Source: JAPUDQ01 sp964552765
GTDB taxonomy: Bacteria; Patescibacteriota; Saccharimonadia; Saccharimonadales; Saccharimonadaceae
Direction of reading: 5' to 3'
Length of the DNA stretch: 64,000 bases
Assembly: GCA_964552765.1 (NCBI GenBank)
Contig: CAZKIA010000001.1
Span: 65,917-129,916, forward strand
In this document: piece by piece, positions 1 to 6,689 of the stretch
How the letters are laid out: each line of letters opens with the position of its first letter
How positions within the stretch are numbered: the stretch's first letter is position 1
Program-made: the position numbers and the translations under genes
Notes under the pieces: model-generated
The model's input: the letters and a program-made list of their open reading frames with translations, nothing else
What the model was told of the DNA's origin: nothing
Databases searched by the model: none

Positions 1-1
1 T

Positions 2-358
2 CAACTGATACGTGCTCTGACGAATCCTGATCGCATTAAACCACAAAACTTACCGTGGCTATTTCTGGGTTTGCTGAGGAATCCTCATGCCCAAGCAAAA
101 ATCTGGCAGTGGCTCGAATCTCACTGGGATTGGATTGAACGAACATATCAAGGTGATTCATTGATAATCGAAAAATTTGCTATCTATGGCGGCGTGGCGC
201 TCACGGGGGATGAATGGCTGCAGCGCTACGACCAATTCTTTGCCGCTCACACAATCAAAGGCGGCGAACGTGCCATCGCTACGGCCAAGGAAGCAATTGC
301 ACTCCGTACTGCCTGGCAAGAACGCGAACCGACTATCGCTCTATGGTACGATGATTAG
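2..358 (+). CDS. M1-family aminopeptidase, C-terminal end (5' truncated by window)
   Basis: Only the last 118 codons are in the window; the frame is open from base 2, so the start lies upstream. The visible part matches the C-terminal helical (ERAP1-C-like) domain of PepN-type zinc aminopeptidases, with the characteristic run WLFLGLLRNP, then WQWLESHWDWIERTY and a final amphipathic helix rich in Ala, Glu and Arg. The catalytic HEXXH region would lie outside the window. Such enzymes trim N-terminal residues from peptides, probably for amino-acid salvage here. The stop TAG abuts the ATG of the next peptidase gene with no gap, which suggests one transcript. Assignment to the family is fairly secure; substrate preference cannot be judged from this fragment. 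Confidence 0.8.
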   Translation, partial: QLIRALTNPDRIKPQNLPWLFLGLLRNPHAQAKIWQWLESHWDWIERTYQGDSLIIEKFAIYGGVALTGDEWLQRYDQFFAAHTIKGGERAIATAKEAIALRTAWQEREPTIALWYDD

Positions 359-2278
359 ATGAATAATCAAGATTTTGACACATCATTTCGCCCGCAAGAC
401 GACTACTTTGGGTATGTAAATAATACATGGCTGCGTGACAACCCTATACCACCTACTGAAAGCACCTGGGGGACGTTTTATGTACTGCGCGACAATGCCA
501 CTTCGGCTGTCCGCGATATATTCGCTCGCCTGGACACAGCAAAACCATCTAGTCTAAGCCACGATCAACAGCTACTTCAGACGTATTATCGCACCGCACT
601 AAAGTTTGATGAGCTAAAAGAAACTCATCATGAATTCCTGTCTCGTCTCATCACAACAATCGATGACATCGCGAGCCCACGCGATCTTGCTTATTACCTT
701 GGGCAGGCACATCGCAAGGGTCAATCTGCTCTCTGGACACTCTACGTCGACCATGACGACAAGGACAGCCAGCGGCATGTGCTGCGCTTTCATCAGAGCG
801 GTCTGTCGCTACCCAATCGTGATTACTACCTGGATGAATCCGACCATATGCGCGAAATTCGTCGCAAATACGAACACTATTATCTGCAGATGCAGCGCCA
901 TCTTCCTAGTATTGTCACGTCGGATTGGCAGCATGTCATCGATCTTGAACAATCGATCGCAACGCACGCGTGGACAAATGTTGTCTTGCGCGATGTTGCG
1001 AAAAATTACAATCCTATAACCCGTCAGGAACTCATGCAGCAGTATGACTTTGACTGGATGGCATATTTTGATGGTCTCGGCTGGAAAACACCTAATGATG
1101 CGCTGGTTATCAGCCAGCCGTCATTTATGAAAGAAATGGTGGCACTCACACATGATATCGATACTATCAAAGGATATCTACGTTGGCAGGCACTCAAAGG
1201 CTACCAGAGCTGGATAGACGCAACCAGCGCTCAGCTGACATTTGATTTCTTTGGCACCGCCATCAATGGCATGACCGAGATGAAACCACTATGGAAGCGT
1301 GCCGTCCTGCAGGCTGACGGACTCATTATCGGTGAAGCTATCGGTCGTGAATACGTGGCGAAGCACTTTCCTGAATCATCAAAGCAAGCCGTCCACGATA
1401 TTGTCGAGGATGTTCGCCGCGCCTATCATGCACGGCTTGATCGACTCAGCTGGATGAGCGAGAAGACGAAAAAAAGGGCTCACAAAAAACTTGACAATAT
1501 TTCTGTTTTTGTCGGCTATCCTTCCGTCTGGAAAGACCTTTCTTCACTTCATTTGTCAGATGATAATCATCTTGAAAACCTCGTGAAACTACGTGAATTT
1601 GATAGTGATCTTGAACTCGCAAAAGTTGGCAACCGTCCGGCCGACGAAGAATGGGAGATGAATGCCCATACCGTCAACGCCTACCATCACCCTAATCGCC
1701 TGGAGATTGTTTTTCCAGCAGCGATACTACAGCCGCCGTTTTACGACCCCAAAGCATCGCTCGCTGCTAACTACGGTGGCGTTGGTGCGGTAGTAGGACA
1801 TGAATTCACCCACGGATTCGATGACCAAGGTGCTGACTTTGATGAAGAAGGCAATACCAATCGCTGGCAAACTCCGGCCGAGCGCAAGGCATTTGATGCC
1901 CTGGCCGAAAACATCGTCAAACAAGCCGATGCCTTTGAGACTGTTCCTGGTGTGCACCTCCAAGGCAAGCTTATTTTGGGTGAAGCGATCGCCGACATTG
2001 GTGGACTCGAACTTGCTATCGAAGCCTACCAAATGAAATCAACAGAGACAAATATGCCCGCTCAGATGAAAGAGCTCTTTATTAACTTTGCTCGTTGTGA
2101 GTGTGCCCACGCGACATTAGAGCGCGCTATCGAACTCGCCAAAGTAGACCCGCATCCGCCATCTCGCTTCCGCGTCAACTGCGTCGTGTGCCATGTTGAT
2201 ACTTTTTACGAGACCTACAATGTGACGAGCGACGACGCCCTCTATCTCCCGTCAAAGCAACGCGCCAAAATTTGGTAA
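359..2278 (+). CDS. pepO: M13-family zinc metallopeptidase (PepO/neprilysin-like)
   Basis: The 639-residue length fits the M13 family. The zinc-binding motif HEFTH lies at residues 481-485 in the context VVGHEFTHGFDDQG, and the third zinc ligand is the Glu of GEAIADIGG near residue 542. Most M13 enzymes carry ENIAD here, so the Asn is replaced by Ala. The N-terminal helical domain contains conserved blocks such as FGYVNNTWL and GLSLPNRDYYL. No signal peptide or membrane segment is visible, so the enzyme is probably cytoplasmic like PepO. It would cleave oligopeptides together with the aminopeptidase encoded directly upstream. The C-terminus is shorter in conserved tryptophans than in eukaryotic members. 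Confidence 0.92.
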   Translation: MNNQDFDTSFRPQDDYFGYVNNTWLRDNPIPPTESTWGTFYVLRDNATSAVRDIFARLDTAKPSSLSHDQQLLQTYYRTALKFDELKETHHEFLSRLITTIDDIASPRDLAYYLGQAHRKGQSALWTLYVDHDDKDSQRHVLRFHQSGLSLPNRDYYLDESDHMREIRRKYEHYYLQMQRHLPSIVTSDWQHVIDLEQSIATHAWTNVVLRDVAKNYNPITRQELMQQYDFDWMAYFDGLGWKTPNDALVISQPSFMKEMVALTHDIDTIKGYLRWQALKGYQSWIDATSAQLTFDFFGTAINGMTEMKPLWKRAVLQADGLIIGEAIGREYVAKHFPESSKQAVHDIVEDVRRAYHARLDRLSWMSEKTKKRAHKKLDNISVFVGYPSVWKDLSSLHLSDDNHLENLVKLREFDSDLELAKVGNRPADEEWEMNAHTVNAYHHPNRLEIVFPAAILQPPFYDPKASLAANYGGVGAVVGHEFTHGFDDQGADFDEEGNTNRWQTPAERKAFDALAENIVKQADAFETVPGVHLQGKLILGEAIADIGGLELAIEAYQMKSTETNMPAQMKELFINFARCECAHATLERAIELAKVDPHPPSRFRVNCVVCHVDTFYETYNVTSDDALYLPSKQRAKIW

Positions 2279-2295
2279 TACTCCCCGCCTCAGGA

Positions 2296-3306
2296 CTACA
2301 GGGCATTGTCTACGAATGCCGTCACCGACATATCATCGCCCGTCACTTCGATAACGCTTAACTGTGCATTATGCTCGCCATTGCTATGCAGCCATAGCCG
2401 CGCCGCAAAATTCATTTGGTTTAGTTTGCGTGGGGTGATCGCAGCGATGCCACCACCTTGGTCAGCTCGTCGCCGATATTTCACTTCGACGAAATACACC
2501 ACGTCATCCTTGCTAGCTATAATATCGATCTCGCACCATTTGGTTTTCCAGTTGCGCTCGATGATCGTATAGCCGCACTCTTCTAGATACTGACTCGCCG
2601 CCATTTCAGCCATTTTGCCCACGCCCGTCGTATCCTTTTTCGCTCTGCCCTCTTGATTCTCGCTACTTTCCACAGGTAACTTCCCAGCATCATCTCCTCC
2701 ATGCGCATTTTTTAGCACGTGCGAATTTATGCGTACACTTGCTTCGCTGTCAGTTGCCAGTGACTTCATGGGCTCAAATGACATCCGATGGAGCGGCGTC
2801 ACTCCACTAGCATCAATGCCCACCCGATGAGCCGCAGCCCCATACCCTACGTTGCCATCCCATTTATAATTAGGAAATAGCTCGTGACAACTGTACATAT
2901 AATGATCACGGGCTACTTTGGCGATGATCGACGCCGCACTGACGCTGGGTACCAAGAGGTCAGCTTTTTTCATAAGTGTCACCCGCGGATCATCAATTAG
3001 CCGCATAGTACCATCGATGATGATCTGATCGTCATCAGCAAGTGATATCTGCGCTAGTGCTCGTCGCGCCGCCAGCTTCAATGCCGCCGAAATACCGATA
3101 CGATCGATATCGCGCGCACTTACCCAACCAATGCCTACCCGTGGTGCCATTTGCTTAATCACAATCGACAGTTGTTCGCGTTTTTTCTTGCTAAGTAGTT
3201 TACTGTCGGTCAGCCCCTCTATCTCAACACCACCCATGCTAACTGCGCCTACGACAACAGGCCCTGCCCATGCCCCACGCCCAACTTCATCAATACCAAT
3301 AATCAT
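2296..3306 (-). CDS. rnhB: Ribonuclease HII fused to YraN/UPF0102 endonuclease-like domain
   Basis: Residues 1 to about 185 are RNase HII. GIDEVGRGAWAGP gives the first two acidic active-site residues (D6, E7), IIIDGTMRL the next acid, and SAASIIAKVARDHYM the conserved helix. RNase HII cuts RNA:DNA hybrids and single ribonucleotides in DNA. After a polar, low-complexity linker, residues about 228-336 form a YraN/UPF0102 domain with GYTIIERNWK, CEIDIIA and VYFVEVKYR, the acidic and Lys residues of a PD-(D/E)XK-like nuclease fold. rnhB and yraN are often neighbouring genes in bacteria; here they are one reading frame. The function of the YraN half is not known. The 3' end is 17 nt from the convergent peptidase gene. 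Confidence 0.9.
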   Translation of the reverse strand: MIIGIDEVGRGAWAGPVVVGAVSMGGVEIEGLTDSKLLSKKKREQLSIVIKQMAPRVGIGWVSARDIDRIGISAALKLAARRALAQISLADDDQIIIDGTMRLIDDPRVTLMKKADLLVPSVSAASIIAKVARDHYMYSCHELFPNYKWDGNVGYGAAAHRVGIDASGVTPLHRMSFEPMKSLATDSEASVRINSHVLKNAHGGDDAGKLPVESSENQEGRAKKDTTGVGKMAEMAASQYLEECGYTIIERNWKTKWCEIDIIASKDDVVYFVEVKYRRRADQGGGIAAITPRKLNQMNFAARLWLHSNGEHNAQLSVIEVTGDDMSVTAFVDNAL

Positions 3307-3381
3307 CTTACTAGTGTAGCGTATACTGGATAGTACACGAGAGAAATACTTTCGTGCGTCGACAGAGTGGAGTCTGCATTT

Positions 3382-3561
3382 ATGTCTGCATCACCCGAAG
3401 GTGTCGCCCATGACATCATCGCCAAGTATGGATTCACCCGCGATTACTTTTGCAGTGAAGAGGGTCGCCGCCTGATTTCGGAGACAATTACAAAAGAATC
3501 CTGGGGACTACCCCCAGATCGTCACTCCCAGGTGCTTGAACACATACAGCAAATGATCTGA
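3382..3561 (+). CDS. Small hypothetical protein (59 aa)
   Basis: No recognised family. The ATG at 3382 is preferred because GGAG at 3369-3372 sits 9 nt upstream as a Shine-Dalgarno sequence; a GTG at 3367 would overlap it. The product is acidic to neutral, predicted soluble, with a segment AKYGFTRDYFCSEEGRRL and no membrane helix. It is followed immediately by a strong hairpin at 3576-3613. Moderate to low confidence that it is translated. Confidence 0.45.
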   Translation: MSASPEGVAHDIIAKYGFTRDYFCSEEGRRLISETITKESWGLPPDRHSQVLEHIQQMI

Positions 3562-3575
3562 CCCTACGAGCGACT

Positions 3576-3613
3576 CATCTCTCGCATAGACAATGGCGTC
3601 TAGGCGAGAGATG
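3576..3613. repeat. Long near-perfect hairpin between convergent genes
   Basis: A 10-bp perfect arm CATCTCTCGC / GCGAGAGATG, one A.G mismatch, then a 5-bp inner arm TAGAC / GTCTA around a 6-nt loop. No T-run follows on either strand, so it is not a canonical intrinsic terminator. It lies just after the small plus-strand gene and could still stabilise 3' ends or act in factor-dependent termination. Confidence 0.6.
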
Positions 3614-3639
3614 GTTGAGCACTCTACTCTGTCGCAACT

Positions 3640-3685
3640 ATACGAAAATAAAATCCCGCCCTCAGTTGCACAATGAGGGCGGAAT
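3640..3685 (-). terminator. Intrinsic terminator of rplS
   Basis: On the minus strand a 9-bp GC-rich stem (CCGCCCTCA / TGAGGGCGG at 3656-3664 and 3674-3682) with a 9-nt loop is followed by a T-rich tail ATTTTATTTT. It sits about 20 nt after the rplS stop codon. Confidence 0.8.
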
Positions 3686-3706
3686 TTATTATTAACGATA
3701 AATAAA

Positions 3707-4228
3707 CTAGCTATTGGCCTTGTGGGCAGCTTCAACTTCAGCTTGCTTCTTCTCAAGCTCGGCGGCTTCGGCAGCTTCGGCAGCAGCTTTTTCCTCGGCT
3801 GCTTTAGCGGCGGCTTCTTTCATCTCGGCTTCGGCTTTTTCAGCCTCAAGGTCACGTACGTCATTGACTGATTCGCGGTCAAAGTTAACACCGGTCAGGC
3901 GCGTACCTTTACCGACGCGGTTACGAAGGTAGCTAAGGTAGTTACGGCGAACTTTACTTCGCTTTGTCACCTCGATCTTCAGCACTAATGGGCTATGAAT
4001 AAGGAAACTCTTCTCAACTCCGACACCGCTGGCGATCTTGCGCACTGTGATACGGCTAGTTAGGCTGTCTTTGCGGTCGGTACGAATAACAGTACCCTCA
4101 AAGATCTGCGTACGTTCTTTGGCGCCTTCTTTAATTTTCTGATGAACACGAACAGTATCGCCGCTGCGTACATCGACAACTTTTTTCTTCTTTTGTGAGT
4201 CGTTAACCTTTTGAATTAATGCAAACAT
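3707..4228 (-). CDS. rplS: 50S ribosomal protein L19 with long Ala/Glu-rich C-terminal tail
   Basis: Residues 1 to about 115 are a typical L19: SGDTVRVHQKIKEG, FEGTVI, SRITVRKIASGVGVEKSF and the basic end RRNYLSYLRNRVGKGTRL. L19 binds 23S rRNA at the interface with the small subunit. The usual length is about 115 residues; this protein has 173. The extra 58 residues are Ala, Glu and Lys rich and predicted to form a charged helix or coiled coil. The start is supported by AAGGTGA 7 nt upstream. The gene is monocistronic, ending in its own terminator. Confidence 0.96.
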   Translation of the reverse strand: MFALIQKVNDSQKKKKVVDVRSGDTVRVHQKIKEGAKERTQIFEGTVIRTDRKDSLTSRITVRKIASGVGVEKSFLIHSPLVLKIEVTKRSKVRRNYLSYLRNRVGKGTRLTGVNFDRESVNDVRDLEAEKAEAEMKEAAAKAAEEKAAAEAAEAAELEKKQAEVEAAHKANS

Positions 4229-4279
4229 TGCTCTTCACCTTAGATTTATATCAATAGTCAGGTATCAACTATAGCAGGT

Positions 4280-4750
4280 TTATCTCTGTTTGAAAAGAGT
4301 TTTTACGAGCCAGTACACTATATATACAATCAATGCCCCTAAAGTGTTGGCAAATAAGTCCCATGACGTATCAGTAAGGGGTACTGTGCTCATCCCGATT
4401 TCGTAGGCAAACAGCTCATAGAGCTCGTTGAGTACACCAAGGGCACTGACGGCCACGTAGAGCATAATCGCCTGTTGCCACCACTCCCATTTTCTCATCA
4501 ATGGCATAAAATATATCCACAGTAGCCCCACCATAACTCCGCCACCTATGAGATGGGTTGTGAATTGAGTATTCTGACCATGGATCAGCGGTGTCGGGTA
4601 AAACATAGCGAGCGCGAAGAGAGTGCACGCAAGCGCCAAAAGCCTGATGTCACCACCGACATGGTACCGCTTGTCAATTTTTCGAACGACAATAAATAGT
4701 AACACCGGCACAATCAGCAAATATACTAAGGTATTGATAATGAAACCCAT
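4280..4750 (-). CDS. Integral membrane protein (VanZ/DUF2238-like)
   Basis: About 156 residues with four or five hydrophobic helices. The C-terminal block ELYELFAYEIGM...SWDLFANTLGALI resembles the conserved end of VanZ/DUF2238-type membrane proteins, where an Asp and an Asn-Thr-Leu-Gly group sit in the last helices; the assignment is tentative. A longer frame starts at 4774, but that ATG would overlap the ATG of the divergent malic enzyme gene. The ATG at 4750 lies 7 nt after a TATAAC -10 box on the minus strand (4763-4758), so I take it as the true, leaderless start. Confidence 0.6.
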   Translation of the reverse strand: MGFIINTLVYLLIVPVLLFIVVRKIDKRYHVGGDIRLLALACTLFALAMFYPTPLIHGQNTQFTTHLIGGGVMVGLLWIYFMPLMRKWEWWQQAIMLYVAVSALGVLNELYELFAYEIGMSTVPLTDTSWDLFANTLGALIVYIVYWLVKTLFKQR

Positions 4751-4757
4751 ATCTACT

Positions 4758-4765
4758 GTTATACT
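4758..4765. promoter_or_regulatory. Bidirectional -10 box, membrane protein / malic enzyme
   Basis: GTTATACT reads TATACT on the plus strand (4760-4765) and TATAAC on the minus strand (4763-4758). Each is exactly 7 nt from a start codon: ATG at 4773 (+) and ATG at 4750 (-). The plus box is preceded by TGT, an extended -10 element. No convincing -35 box is seen. Confidence 0.65.
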
Positions 4766-4772
4766 TGTACTC

Positions 4773-5906
4773 ATGGATTATGACAACCTAGCATTAGAAC
4801 TTCACAAAAAATATAAAGGCAAAATAACGACGAAGCTCCGTGACGATCGCGAGCTAACACGTACCGAGCTCAGCGCCTATTACACTCCTGGCGTCGCAGC
4901 CGTCAGTAAAGCAATCGCAGCCAATGAATCATTATTACCTGTCTACACCTGGACAAATAACCTTGTTGCCGTGATATCAGATGGCTCGGCGGTTCTTGGC
5001 CTTGGGAATATTGGCCCTCGCGGCTCGATGCCCGTTATGGAAGGTAAGGCGCTGCTTTTTAAACATTTTGCCGATATTGACAGTATACCTATCATTCTCG
5101 ATGTACATACCCCAGACGAGATCGTGGCGACAGTTAAGGCAATTGCTCCTAGCTTTGGGGCGATCAACCTTGAAGACATCGCCGCCCCACAATGTTTTGA
5201 GATCGAAGAACGCCTCAAAGACGAGCTCGATATCCCCGTATTCCACGATGATCAACATGGTACAGCCGTCGTGGTGCTTGCTGGCCTCATAAATGCCATG
5301 AAGGTCACCGGCAAAAATCTCTACGAGTGCAAGGTTGTTATGGTTGGTGCAGGTGCAGCCGGAACGGCAATTACAAAACTATTGCATCGCTACGGTGTCG
5401 GCACAATCTACGCCGTCGATAGCAAAGGCGTTATCAATGACAATCGGACTGACCTCAATGCCGAGAAAACTGCTCTTCTCACCTATCTTGAATCAGATAT
5501 CTCTGGCTCATTACAAGATGTGATCAAGGGAGCTGATATATTCATCGGCGTCTCACAACCTGGCCTCCTCACTCCCGACATGATCAAAAGCATGAATCCC
5601 GACCCAATCATCTTTGCCCTCGCTAACCCAACTCCAGAGATCATGCCTGATGAGGCACGCGCTGCTGGGGCAGCCATCGTCGCCACAGGACGCAGCGACT
5701 TTCCAAATCAAGTCAACAATGCGATTGCCTTTCCTGGCATCTTTCGCGGTGCACTCGATCATGGCGTCAAAAAGATTACCGATGACCACAAGATCGCTGC
5801 AGCTGAAGCAATCGCTTCACTTGTTGTCTCGCCAACGCGGGAGGCGATCATTCCTTCTGTTTTTGATGAACAACTGGTGCCGGTTATCTCAGAAAAAATT
5901 ATCTAG
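4773..5906 (+). CDS. maeA: Malic enzyme (malate dehydrogenase, oxaloacetate-decarboxylating)
   Basis: Converts malate to pyruvate and CO2 with reduction of NAD(P). The 377-residue protein is the short bacterial form without a phosphotransacetylase domain. Conserved blocks: AYYTPGVAAVS, GLGNIGPRGSMPVMEGKALL (catalytic Lys of EGKALL), NLEDIAAPQCFEIE (metal-binding acids), HDDQHGTAVVVLAGL and the Rossmann loop VMVGAGAAGTAI. The frame extends upstream to 4623, but those residues are not malic-enzyme-like and run through the divergent gene; the ATG at 4773 is 7 nt after a TATACT box and matches the family N-terminus (MDYDNLALELHKKY). Cofactor preference cannot be read with confidence. Confidence 0.94.
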   Translation: MDYDNLALELHKKYKGKITTKLRDDRELTRTELSAYYTPGVAAVSKAIAANESLLPVYTWTNNLVAVISDGSAVLGLGNIGPRGSMPVMEGKALLFKHFADIDSIPIILDVHTPDEIVATVKAIAPSFGAINLEDIAAPQCFEIEERLKDELDIPVFHDDQHGTAVVVLAGLINAMKVTGKNLYECKVVMVGAGAAGTAITKLLHRYGVGTIYAVDSKGVINDNRTDLNAEKTALLTYLESDISGSLQDVIKGADIFIGVSQPGLLTPDMIKSMNPDPIIFALANPTPEIMPDEARAAGAAIVATGRSDFPNQVNNAIAFPGIFRGALDHGVKKITDDHKIAAAEAIASLVVSPTREAIIPSVFDEQLVPVISEKII

Positions 5907-5978
5907 TCGACATTTTACCTCCAAAGTGCACACTGCTTATGCTCGCAATCTCCTATGAATATCAATATATTAACGGGC

Positions 5979-6689
5979 ATGGAAACACGTCCGCCAACGA
6001 TCGATCAACATCATGTAATCCATCATTACCGCGAAATCGCATCAGATATATTTGCGCTTGATCTTGATGATCAAACGTTACAGTGCTGGCTCGAACTGCT
6101 GAACTTAACACGGCAGATTGATGATGCAATCGATAACCCTTCTTATACGATATCACCGGTATCATCTCACCAGTTATTCCAGCAATTTTTGACTCCAGAG
6201 TATCTACGTGAAAATTTTCCTCACCTTTCTCCAGATGCCGATCCCCATCGCTATGAAGCAATGTGTAGTCATGCGATGCAAATTTTTGAACTCAATCACA
6301 CCATAAAACAGACTACCTCGGCGTCAGAGTACATCCAGCATCGCCAGCATGAAGGCATCGTATTTGCAGATATCATGCTGCTCGCTTGTAGCGATACCGT
6401 ACGGGCATCTGCCAAGTATGGTGAATTTGCCAGAAATTTTCGTCTCATGGGGGAGAGTGGTATTTTATTCGATAGTATTATCGATGCACACAAAGACTAT
6501 AAAAATGGCGAGATAGCGGTTGAACTTAGCTGGCAAGACAAGTGGCTCATGACCAAAAAGGCAGCTCGTCTCACGAAAGAAATGTCACCGGTCATATTTC
6601 GCCCCCGCGCCTTGAAGGCTCTTGGTCGATCTGGCCTCCGTGTTATTCGTGATCGTTGGATGGGTAAATACCCTATAGAACGCGATTGA
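5979..6689 (+). CDS. Isoprenoid-synthase-like protein (putative)
   Basis: About 236 residues, all-helical by composition. Two acid clusters recall class I isoprenoid or squalene/phytoene-type synthases: LTRQIDDAIDNP near residue 45 and FDSIIDAHKDYKNGE near residue 165, each in helix-like context, with a helix EGIVFADIMLLACSD between them. This is motif resemblance only. The start at 5979 is chosen because TATATT (5966-5971) ends 7 nt upstream; an ATG at 5955 lacks a Shine-Dalgarno sequence. The 3' end overlaps the convergent pilus ATPase gene by 17 nt. Alternative: a lineage-specific helical protein of unknown role. Confidence 0.5.
   Translation: METRPPTIDQHHVIHHYREIASDIFALDLDDQTLQCWLELLNLTRQIDDAIDNPSYTISPVSSHQLFQQFLTPEYLRENFPHLSPDADPHRYEAMCSHAMQIFELNHTIKQTTSASEYIQHRQHEGIVFADIMLLACSDTVRASAKYGEFARNFRLMGESGILFDSIIDAHKDYKNGEIAVELSWQDKWLMTKKAARLTKEMSPVIFRPRALKALGRSGLRVIRDRWMGKYPIERD

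Noticed and set aside
4623..4772. A 50-residue N-terminal extension of malic enzyme
   Set aside because: The extra residues are not malic-enzyme-like, they lie in the divergent gene, and a -10 box sits 7 nt before the ATG at 4773.
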